Assembly: GCA_910587085.1 (NCBI GenBank)
Contig: CAJUMC010000052.1
Coordinates: 1-22,594 of the forward strand
Direction: 5' to 3'
Source of the DNA: an uncultured Lachnospiraceae bacterium
Lineage (GTDB): Bacteria > Bacillota > Clostridia > Lachnospirales > Lachnospiraceae
DNA: 22,594 bases
Shown: positions 1 to 6,428 of the stretch, piece by piece
Layout: every line of letters starts with the position of its first letter
Position numbering within the stretch: position 1 is the stretch's first letter
Notes under the pieces: model-generated
The model's database searches: none
What the model was told of the DNA's origin: nothing
Seen by the model: the letters and a program-made list of their open reading frames with translations, nothing else
Position numbers and translations under genes: made by a program

Positions 1-82
1 TTATTTTATCACATCTTCTATCATTTCGGGGAATTAAATCAGCGTTTCCTTAAATTCCCTGCCTGCCGGACAGCAGACATTT

Positions 83-1159
83 ATGATGGAGAGCGCGGCG
101 CTTGAAAAATTAGTGCCGGAGGCCTGCAATCGGATTCTCGAAACGGAGGCGGCGGGAGAGCTTCTGGAATCCTTTGCAAGCCGTCAGCTGCTGACAGAGC
201 GCATCGGGCAGGAGGAATACCGATACCACCCTCTGCTGAAGAATTTGCTGTGCCGGCAGCTGAAGGAGGGAAGAAAACAGGAAATCTGGAAACGCGCAGC
301 ACAGTATTTCGGAGCGCTGCAGGACAAACAGCAGGCCGTTCACTATTATGGAATGCTCGAGCCGGGACAGCTCTCGGGAGGCGGCTGCATCCGTGAGGGC
401 GGGGAAAATAACGGCCTGCTTCAGCTTGTCTGCTTCGGAGGGATACGGATTCACCTTGGGGACGAAAAAGACATCGTCCACTGGCGGACGAGAAAGACAA
501 AGGAAATGTTCGCCTATCTCTGGGAGCAGGAGGACCAGCCAGTCAGCAAGGAGCGGATTATGGACGTTCTGTGGCAGGAGGGGAACGAGCAGAGGCGGGA
601 GGCTTTATTCCATACTACACTGTCCTATCTGAAGCGAACCTTTTCCATTATCGGCGTTTCTGATCTGATCCGGATGGACAACAAGAGATATACCATGAAA
701 AGACAATGCTTCCATTCCGATACGCAGAGTCTGAAACGGCTGCATGAGAGTTTGAAGAACAGGGAGGAGAAACTGGATGTGGAGAAGGAGTTCCGGGAAC
801 TGAGCCGGCTCTATCGGGGAGAATATATGGAGGATCTGGACGGGAGCTGGGTGCTTTCCGGCCGCGAATATTATCAGGGAATTTATCTGCAGTCCTGTGA
901 GCTGTTGGCCAATCAGGCGGCCCGACTGCAGAAATACGAGCTCGGCATCCGCATCCTGGACCGGGCGCTCAAACTGGACCCTTACTCGGATCAGCTGAAC
1001 AGCCTGCTGCTGAAAAATCTCTGTGCGATGGGAGAATTTCAGACGGCAAGACAGCAGTATGAGCGGTACGACCGGCTGCTGAAGGAGGAGCTTAATATCG
1101 GGATCGGCAGGCAGGTACAGGAGATATATCAGAATGCGATTATCCGGCGTACCGGATGA
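83..1159 (+). CDS. MalT-like / BTAD (SARP-type) transcriptional regulator, 5'-truncated or frameshifted
   Basis: This is the C-terminal part of a large regulator, 358 codons from the first ATG. Residues 1-95 resemble the helical region after the ATPase of MalT-type STAND regulators (motif EYRYHPLLKNLL). Residues about 112-206 look like an OmpR-type winged helix, and 208-355 like a bacterial transcriptional activator domain (BTAD) with TPR-like helices. The ATG at 83 is probably not the real start. It has no Shine-Dalgarno site, and family-like sequence (LNSLPAGQQTF) continues upstream in frame to a TAA at 35-37. Frame 1 is open from base 1 and could supply the preceding residues, so a one-base frameshift near 50-55 is likely. 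The ATPase half would lie left of the window. A DNA-binding activator role is known for the family; its target here, perhaps the sheath gene downstream, is inference. Confidence 0.72.
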   Translation: MMESAALEKLVPEACNRILETEAAGELLESFASRQLLTERIGQEEYRYHPLLKNLLCRQLKEGRKQEIWKRAAQYFGALQDKQQAVHYYGMLEPGQLSGGGCIREGGENNGLLQLVCFGGIRIHLGDEKDIVHWRTRKTKEMFAYLWEQEDQPVSKERIMDVLWQEGNEQRREALFHTTLSYLKRTFSIIGVSDLIRMDNKRYTMKRQCFHSDTQSLKRLHESLKNREEKLDVEKEFRELSRLYRGEYMEDLDGSWVLSGREYYQGIYLQSCELLANQAARLQKYELGIRILDRALKLDPYSDQLNSLLLKNLCAMGEFQTARQQYERYDRLLKEELNIGIGRQVQEIYQNAIIRRTG

Positions 1160-1255
1160 AAGCAGAGCGGCGTCCGTTTGAAGGCAAGCCGTATATCCCG
1201 AAGAACTGGTCTGGTAAAATGTATGCCGGACAGAAACGATTAGGAATTGTGCAGG

Positions 1256-1426
1256 GCAGGAGAGAAAAGAGGAAAGAAGAAGGAAGGGAGAAGCGGCAAA
1301 GGAAAAAGAAGAAAGGAGAGGGGGAGGAAAAAGGAGAAGCGGCAAAGGAAAAAGCGAAAGGAGAGAGGGAAGGAAAGGAGAAGAGGCAAAGGAGAAAGAA
1401 GAAAGGAGAGGGAGAGGCGAAGGGGT
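1256..1426 (+). repeat. Polypurine minisatellite, three imperfect ~45-bp units
   Basis: The + strand is almost pure A/G for about 170 bases. Three imperfect copies of a unit beginning GAGAAGCGGCAAAGG (third copy GAGAAGAGGCAAAGG) start at 1288, 1334 and 1378. The tract fills most of the 332-base gap between the BTAD regulator and the sheath gene. A lysine/arginine/glutamate-rich frame runs through it (1156-1428, ATG overlapping the regulator's stop as ATGA), but its composition is just what the purine repeat dictates. I do not call it a gene. The rest of the gap (1160-1255, 1427-1491) shows no convincing promoter. Confidence 0.8.
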
Positions 1427-1491
1427 AACAGGAAACGGGAAAGGAGGGGCTGACGGTTCGGCAGGAATGCGGGGGCGGTCAGCGAAGGGGT

Positions 1492-3240
1492 ATGGCAAAA
1501 AACTTATCATCCGGGGGATACGGAAAGAAATCAGATTTCAGTGCTGGGCCGGTGCAGGGCGTCGAAACCGGCATCGCAGGTTTTATCGGCCTGGCGGAGC
1601 GTGGCCAGACGGAGGGCGCACCAAAGCCGGTTGCGGATTTTACGGATTTCCGGAGGCAATATGGCGGTTATCTTCCGGAAAACGGATACGGCGAATACCG
1701 TTTTTTATCCTATTGCGTTGAACATTTTTTTATCAACGGGGGCTCCCGATGCTATGTTGTACGGGTGGCGCCGGAGGATGCTGTTCCGTCGAAGGGCTTT
1801 GCGCCGGACAGGGAAAAACCGGTGCTTTCCTTTACAGCAAAGAATCCGGGCAGCTGGGGCGACAAAATCAGGATTCGGCTTACGCCGGCAAGCAGGAACA
1901 AAACGGCGATCGTCGAGGTGATTTCCGGGCCGGACGGGGAAAAGTACCGCTGCAATTGCAGTGCCGGCATCTATGCGGGTGATATCGTGGCGTTTCGGGA
2001 TCTCCGGCAGGGCACCGCAGATTACCACAGGGTTGTGAGTAACCAGGATAACATTCTGGAGCTTTCCGGGGAGCTCGGCCCCGATGCGGCCGACGCGGAG
2101 TTTCTCCCGTCCCGTTTTCTGGAGAGCTGCGAATTTACGCTGGATGTAACGTATGAGGAGCGCAGAGAGCGGTATGAGTACGCTTCCCTGAATCCGGCCT
2201 CGCCCTGCTTTATAACAGAGAAAACAGCAGAATCGGATCTGATTTCTGTGGAGGCGGGAGAGTATGCTAAGGAACCTGTCCCGCCGTTCAACGCAGTAAC
2301 GGGCGGCGCCGGCCTGCCGTTTGAGATTTTCCTGGAAGGCGGCTTTGACGGCTCCGCTGCGCAGATCTCGGCCGCGGATTTTATCGGGCGGGATAACGGG
2401 CCGGGCCGGCGGACAGGAATACAGGCGTTTCTGGATAACAATGAGGTGTCTCTTATGGCGGTTCCGGGTGTGACGGACCCTGCGGTACAGCTGAGCCTGA
2501 CGGCGCACTGCGAACAGCTCGGCAGCCGGTTTGCCGTTCTGGATATGCCGCGGGGAGCGAAAACGGCGGACGAAATCGCTGCCTGCCGGGAGCTGTTTGA
2601 CACAAGTTATGCCGCCCTGTATCATCCGTGGCTTACTGTTTGCGATCCGCTGAACAGAAAAGAAATGGCGCTTCCGCCGTCCGGCTCCATCCTCGGGATC
2701 TATGCGAGAAGCGACAGCGCCGGAGGCGCGCACAAGGCTCCGGTAAATGAGGCAGTGCGCGCCTGCGTCGGTCCGGACTGCGATTTCGGCAAGGGCGGGT
2801 ACGATATTCTGAGCACGAAAGGGATCAATCTGATCCGGAGCTTCCCGGGGCTGGGAATCCGCGTGTGGGGAGCCAGAACCGCATCCAATGACGGAAGCTG
2901 GAGCTATATCAGCATCCGGAGGCTGTTTATTTTTATCGAGGCATCCATCCGGGCAAACACAGGCTGGGCGTCTGCAGAACCGAACGGCGAAGCGCTGTGG
3001 GAGAAAGTAAGAAGAACCATTGATGCATTTCTGACCGGTCTGTGGCGGAGCGGCTCGCTGGCCGGCACCTCGACCAGGGAAGCATTTTTTGTAAATGCGG
3101 GCCCGGACACAATGACGCAGGACGACGTCGACAACGGGCGGCTGATCTGCGTGATCGGCGCGGCGCCCGTGAAGCCGGCAGAATTTGTTGTACTCCGGAT
3201 TTCACTGAAAGCCGGTTCGTCGCCGCATGCCGGCATTTAA
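1492..3240 (+). CDS. Contractile tail sheath protein, eCIS/phage-tail type
   Basis: The 582-aa product fits sheath proteins of contractile tails and extracellular contractile injection systems, which polymerise around an inner tube and contract to drive it into a target. Residues 1-95 carry the N-terminal signature: a degenerate start (LSSGGYGKK, where family members usually have LSPGVYVEE), VETGIAGFIGLAERG, the FTDFRRQYGGYLP stretch and GGSRCYVVRVAP. The conserved C-terminal sheath domain spans about 430-577 (GGYDILSTKGINLIRSFP, RVWGARTASND, the IEASIRANTGW region, GRLICVIGAAPVKPAEFV). The start fits the family N-terminus, but the purine stretch upstream (AAGGGG) lies only one base from the ATG, so initiation may be weak. 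No tube, baseplate, spike or AAA+ ATPase gene follows; the next genes are convergent. Either the rest of the system lies left of the window or this is an orphan. Recognition of the sheath fold is secure; eCIS versus phage or pyocin origin is less so. Confidence 0.88.
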   Translation: MAKNLSSGGYGKKSDFSAGPVQGVETGIAGFIGLAERGQTEGAPKPVADFTDFRRQYGGYLPENGYGEYRFLSYCVEHFFINGGSRCYVVRVAPEDAVPSKGFAPDREKPVLSFTAKNPGSWGDKIRIRLTPASRNKTAIVEVISGPDGEKYRCNCSAGIYAGDIVAFRDLRQGTADYHRVVSNQDNILELSGELGPDAADAEFLPSRFLESCEFTLDVTYEERRERYEYASLNPASPCFITEKTAESDLISVEAGEYAKEPVPPFNAVTGGAGLPFEIFLEGGFDGSAAQISAADFIGRDNGPGRRTGIQAFLDNNEVSLMAVPGVTDPAVQLSLTAHCEQLGSRFAVLDMPRGAKTADEIAACRELFDTSYAALYHPWLTVCDPLNRKEMALPPSGSILGIYARSDSAGGAHKAPVNEAVRACVGPDCDFGKGGYDILSTKGINLIRSFPGLGIRVWGARTASNDGSWSYISIRRLFIFIEASIRANTGWASAEPNGEALWEKVRRTIDAFLTGLWRSGSLAGTSTREAFFVNAGPDTMTQDDVDNGRLICVIGAAPVKPAEFVVLRISLKAGSSPHAGI

Positions 3241-3300
3241 GGAACAGGAGCTGCTGAAATCAGATAAAAATAGTCAGGTTGTGTATGATGCCATGCGAAA

Positions 3301-3337
3301 GCCCTCTTAAGGCCGTTTCCGGCGGCCTTAAGAGGGC
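3301..3337. terminator. Bidirectional terminator hairpin between sheath and MCP genes
   Basis: A perfect 15-bp inverted repeat (GCCCTCTTAAGGCCG at 3301-3315 and its complement at 3323-3337) has a 7-base loop. On the + strand it is followed by TTGTGTGTG, on the - strand by TTTCGC. It sits between the 3' ends of two convergent genes, as expected for a shared intrinsic terminator, although the T tracts are short. Confidence 0.8.
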
Positions 3338-3410
3338 TTGTGTGTGCCTGTCCGCGGAGCGGGTGCCCGCGCCCGGAGCTGCCGGCAGTTTTCTGCGGCA
3401 TGCGGAAAGC

Positions 3411-4361
3411 TTATTTTCTGCCTGCGTCCGGGTCCTGAATAATTTGAGGAATCTGGCCGAGCATATTGTCGATATCCTCAAACATAGCGCTTTTTGTAGT
3501 GCCGAGTTTGCTCGCGCGGCTGAGGTGGGACATAATTTTCTGGTACTGGCTCTTCATCCGGTCAAAAAACTGGCAGATGCCCTGCAGCTCCTTGCGGGAA
3601 TTGCTGATAACACCGGAAATTTCCGACTGCACGGAGATGGCGACCTCCGCTGCCGACGTAATCTGGCTGAAGGAATCGTAAGTACTGTTTACGATATCAA
3701 CGCCCTGGCCGAGCGCCTGCTGGGACGCCTGAATGCTGCTGCTGAGCTGACCGGCTCCGATCTCCACATTGGCGATCCCGGCGTCCGCTTCCTCGGTGAG
3801 GCCCTTGATTTCTTCCGCCAGCTCGCGCACCTTTGCAGCCACCACCGAGAAGCCCTTGCCCTGTTCGCCGGCTCTCGCAGCTACGATGGAGGCGTTGATG
3901 GCAAGGATATTTGTCTCGTCTGCAATAAGCACGATTTTGCTCATGCACCGCTGAATGGCCCGGACTGCGGACTGAAGCTGCTCGAACGTATGCTCCATTT
4001 CGCTGTAGGATGTCTGCACGTCGATGGAGGTCTTTTTCAGCTCCTCCACTCTGTCCTGGGCATCCGAAACGGTCTGGGCGATGCCGCTCCGTACCTGTAC
4101 AAAACGATCTGCTGCACCTTCAATATTTACGAAGGACTGGTCGAAATTTTCCAGCTGTGACTGGAAATGTTCCGCCTCGCTCAGTACATCCGCAAAAGAG
4201 TTGACGACAAAACCAAGCTCGGACAGGGAATCGACTTCTTTTTTTACCAGGCTTTCTCTGTAATCCTTCAGGCTTTCCGTGATATGGATGACCGGATAAA
4301 GACTTTTTTCATCATGACGGATCTGACCGGGCTTCCGCCAGCCCTTTTTCGAAAACAACAT
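3411..4361 (-). CDS. Soluble methyl-accepting chemotaxis-type signalling protein
   Basis: The 316-aa protein has a long helical N-terminal part (about 25-130) and a clear MCP signalling hairpin with its tip around 141-185 (IADETNILAINAS, AARAGEQGKGFSVVAAKVRELAEE). No transmembrane segment, signal peptide, HAMP or periplasmic sensor domain is visible, so it should be cytoplasmic. MCP hairpins normally bind CheA and CheW. The tip departs from consensus: Val160 occupies the position of the highly conserved Glu in NAAxEAARAGE (Glu385 of E. coli Tsr), and AAKVR replaces the usual ADEVR. It is the second gene of an operon, its ATG 13 bases after the FIST stop, with an AAGGGAGGG ribosome site inside that gap. 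It probably transduces a signal sensed by the FIST partner; that link is inference. Confidence 0.88.
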   Translation of the reverse strand: MLFSKKGWRKPGQIRHDEKSLYPVIHITESLKDYRESLVKKEVDSLSELGFVVNSFADVLSEAEHFQSQLENFDQSFVNIEGAADRFVQVRSGIAQTVSDAQDRVEELKKTSIDVQTSYSEMEHTFEQLQSAVRAIQRCMSKIVLIADETNILAINASIVAARAGEQGKGFSVVAAKVRELAEEIKGLTEEADAGIANVEIGAGQLSSSIQASQQALGQGVDIVNSTYDSFSQITSAAEVAISVQSEISGVISNSRKELQGICQFFDRMKSQYQKIMSHLSRASKLGTTKSAMFEDIDNMLGQIPQIIQDPDAGRK

Positions 4362-4374
4362 ACCGCACCCTCCC

Positions 4375-5430
4375 TTATTCGAATACCGCGCAGGTCATGG
4401 ACTGATTGACAAACTGGTTGTTATAATGCTCCCCATAGCCTACGAAGCCGGTATGGCTTCCCAGCCCCGCCATTTCCTGAAGATATGTATGCATGTAGCC
4501 GTGCTCGCTGAACAGCTTGTAGCGGAACAGGCAGTTTACGGAAAAGACGGCCGAACGCCTTGGAAAATCACGGCGGATCGTTTCGATGGTTTTTTTCACG
4601 ATCTCTTTGTAGTCCCCGAGCTCCAGCAGGGTGAGGACATCGGAATCGTTGACCTGGCGGAAGCAGGCGAGCGAATTGCCGTCCACCTCCTTAATGGAGA
4701 TAATGCAGGTTTCGTCGCCGTTGATTTTCCCGAACGGATTTTTGAAGGTCTGCGTCAGAATCTCGTGATCGGTTACGTGCAGGATGCTCTGGTAAACCTG
4801 TTTGGCCGGCTTGCCGTTCAGGGAGCCCAGGATGTATTTCTCACGGTCGGTATTTGAGGCGATAAAGCGGTAGTTTTCCAGCTGATGATAGATATTTTCC
4901 TTGTAGGTTTTCACGCGCCCGTTTTCGTTGCGGATCAGCGCATACGCGACGGAATCCGGATAGATCCGGCCGTTGGCGGACACCTTGCCCGCGTCGCCGG
5001 TGCCGCCCATCAGCTGGATTCCGCTGCCCCTCAGCACCGTGTGCATGGTAGTGAGAGCGCAGGCATCGTTTCCGGAGCAGAAGTCGATGCATACCGTGTC
5101 CCGCGCGGATGCATTTACCTTAATGACATCCTGCTTCAGCCGGTCAATGTATTTTACCGGCATGACAGATACCTGCTCCAGCGTATTGGCCACGGCGGCA
5201 ATTCCGCCGGAAAATGCCGTGATTCCCACGCCGTTTTCTACGATTTCGGTATCATAGCTCATTCCGATGCATCCGATGCTCGGCACGCCGGGGTACATTT
5301 TCTCAAGACTTTTAACATGCTCCTCAAATTGAGCAGCATTTGAAAACAGCATAATAAACTGCGGATTATCCATTCCGCGAACGGCCTCCGCCAGATTTCC
5401 GTTCCGGCTCATTCCGAAAAATTGCTTCAT
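4375..5430 (-). CDS. FIST domain sensory protein (FIST N + FIST C)
   Basis: The 351-aa product matches stand-alone FIST proteins, a predicted ligand-sensing module (small molecules such as amino acids have been proposed). FIST-N covers roughly residues 15-180 (PSIGCIGMSYDTEI, LMGGTGDAGKV) and FIST-C roughly 200-335 (NGKPAKQVYQSIL, NPFGKINGDE, HTGFVGYGEHYNN). I start at the ATG at 5430 rather than one 14 codons upstream because a GAGGGAGGC ribosome site lies just before 5430. No membrane segment or signal peptide is seen, so it is probably cytoplasmic. It is the first gene of a two-gene operon with the soluble MCP, with a good promoter upstream. FIST domains are often fused to signalling domains; here the output module is a separate protein. 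Confidence 0.85.
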   Translation of the reverse strand: MKQFFGMSRNGNLAEAVRGMDNPQFIMLFSNAAQFEEHVKSLEKMYPGVPSIGCIGMSYDTEIVENGVGITAFSGGIAAVANTLEQVSVMPVKYIDRLKQDVIKVNASARDTVCIDFCSGNDACALTTMHTVLRGSGIQLMGGTGDAGKVSANGRIYPDSVAYALIRNENGRVKTYKENIYHQLENYRFIASNTDREKYILGSLNGKPAKQVYQSILHVTDHEILTQTFKNPFGKINGDETCIISIKEVDGNSLACFRQVNDSDVLTLLELGDYKEIVKKTIETIRRDFPRRSAVFSVNCLFRYKLFSEHGYMHTYLQEMAGLGSHTGFVGYGEHYNNQFVNQSMTCAVFE

Positions 5431-5480
5431 GCAACAGCCTCCCTCTGGTATTTCGGCATATTCCGAATCCAATGGATTTA

Positions 5481-5510
5481 ATTATACTAGATAACGAGAG
5501 CGGGCGTCAA
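5481..5510 (-). promoter_or_regulatory. Sigma-A type promoter of the FIST-MCP operon
   Basis: On the - strand, TTGACG (5510-5505) and a perfect TATAAT (5486-5481) are separated by 18 bases. The predicted transcript start near 5474 leaves a leader of about 45 bases before the FIST ATG at 5430. Confidence 0.75.
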
Positions 5511-5796
5511 TACCTATTCAGGAGTTTATTTCGGGATGGAAAAGCGGCTGTTGCTGTTCCGCGTTTTCCCGGTATCAGCAGATAGACAGGGAAGGCGAAT
5601 TGTGGTATAATACTTTGATAAAAGTTTTTTTGAAGGAAAAATCTATGGATTTCCGGAGAAGGCAAAGAGTGCTGTTGATTTTGTGATTCAGCGGGAAGGG
5701 CTGATCAGCAGCAGAAAGCCGGCAGCGGCGGCAGAAAAAGTTTGAAATGCGCCGCCGGACAGAGTAGAGTGTATCAATATAGTATACAAATTTGAT
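5511..5796 (+). other. Gene-poor stretch with a promoter and a possible gene remnant
   Basis: No intact gene is visible. A promoter-like element lies at 5583-5611. Downstream of it a 13-codon frame (ATG 5645, stop 5684-5686) has a GAAGGA site at 5632. A second frame is open from 5611 to the TGA near 5742 and reads like real protein (FFEGKIYGFPEKAKSA), but has no start codon and I cannot assign it to a family. It may be a decayed gene. A weak second promoter (TTGAAA at 5742, TAGAGT about 17 bases on) may serve the next gene. Confidence 0.35.
5583..5611 (+). promoter_or_regulatory. Probable sigma-A promoter with extended -10
   Basis: TAGACA (5583-5588) lies 17 bases from a perfect TATAAT (5606-5611) preceded by TGTGG. 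The transcript would run through about 200 non-coding bases into the MORN-like gene at 5814, so it may serve that gene or a lost one. Confidence 0.55.
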
Positions 5797-5813
5797 AAGG
5801 AGGCCATTCCCAG

Positions 5814-6146
5814 ATGAAAATCATGAAATCCCCGCCTGTCCCGGATCCGTCGGCCTCAGCCCTGCAGGCTTCCGAAATCTTTTACGAAACCGGGGAGCTC
5901 CACTTCCGTTTTACGCAGAAAAGGACTGCGGACGGCTCCGGATGGCTCCGGGAGGGGGCTTTTGAGGAATTTTACCAGAACGGCGCTCCGGCAGTGAAGG
6001 GTTTTTACCTGAACGGAACCAAAAACGGCCGCTGGACGATCTATCATGAGAACGGGAGTGTTGTGGCGGAGGGCTATTATCAGAACGGCGGAAAAGCCGG
6101 CGCATGGCATTATTGCGATAAGGACGGCGGCAGGGCAGATACATAA
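5814..6146 (+). CDS. Small MORN-repeat-like protein
   Basis: The 110-aa product has an AAGGAGG ribosome site at 5797-5803. From residue 22 on it consists of repeats of the pattern G-x-W-x-x-Y-x-x-N-G-x-x-x-x-x-G-Y-Y-x-N-G (ETGELHFRF, EEFYQNGAPAVKGFYLNG, GRWTIYHENGSVVAEGYYQNG, GAWHYCDKDGG). This is typical of MORN_2/YwqK-like proteins, which form beta-hairpin ladders. Some family members are annotated as antitoxins, but no toxin gene is adjacent, so I assign no function. There is no signal peptide or membrane segment. It stands alone, with no clear terminator before the next promoter at 6337. Confidence 0.7.
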   Translation: MKIMKSPPVPDPSASALQASEIFYETGELHFRFTQKRTADGSGWLREGAFEEFYQNGAPAVKGFYLNGTKNGRWTIYHENGSVVAEGYYQNGGKAGAWHYCDKDGGRADT

Positions 6147-6336
6147 GCAAAACAGGTTTTACAGGTACATTTTACATTGCATGTCTTTTGGTTTTGGATC
6201 CGGAACATTTAGGGCTGGCGGTTGATCCTTTCTTTCGTTTTCTGCTGCTTTGCTGTACATGGGCATTGCCAGCATTCAAGTTATTAAATATATCACCCAA
6301 ACAAGAACAAAAATTGTAAACAGCCCTTGCCGGCTA

Positions 6337-6365
6337 TTGACAAACGTGGTCTATCGTGATAAACT
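6337..6365 (+). promoter_or_regulatory. Promoter of the M56 peptidase gene
   Basis: A perfect -35 TTGACA (6337-6342) is followed after 17 bases by a weaker -10 TAAACT (6360-6365). The -10 lies inside the left arm of the palindromic operator, so a bound repressor would block polymerase. Confidence 0.65.
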
Positions 6366-6386
6366 GATTGTAGTTTATCGCGATAG
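6351..6386 (+). promoter_or_regulatory. Palindromic operator in the M56 gene leader
   Basis: CTATCGTGATAAACT (6351-6365) and AGTTTATCGCGATAG (6372-6386) are inverted copies with one mismatch, separated by 6 bases. Each arm also holds a near-perfect 10-bp palindrome (TATCGTGATA, TATCGCGATA), giving two potential dimer sites. The left arm covers the -10 region and the right arm the start of the transcript. No repressor gene is adjacent; a BlaI-, PadR- or MarR-like factor encoded elsewhere is possible. Confidence 0.7.
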
Positions 6387-6428
6387 ACTGGAAGCATTGC
6401 CAACCGTGCGGCGACAGGAGGTAGAAAC

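Noticed and set aside
1288..1422. Repeat array that might suggest a CRISPR
   Set aside because: The units are imperfect, purine-only and contiguous with no unique spacers; no cas genes are present.
1156..1428. 90-aa Lys/Glu/Arg-rich frame beginning in an ATGA overlap
   Set aside because: Its composition is a direct result of the purine repeat, there is no good ribosome site, and no domain is visible; kept only as a remark.
605..1510. 301-aa frame on the - strand rich in Pro, Leu, Ser and Phe
   Set aside because: It is antisense to the BTAD regulator and the purine tract; the Pro/Leu/Ser/Phe-rich composition comes from reading the polypurine strand backwards.
1705..2733. 342-aa frame on the - strand
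   Set aside because: It is antisense to the convincing sheath gene and shows no recognisable motif.
3279..4160. 293-aa + strand frame opposite the MCP gene
   Set aside because: The - strand frame carries the clear MCP signalling motif; the + frame is its antisense shadow and runs through the terminator hairpin.
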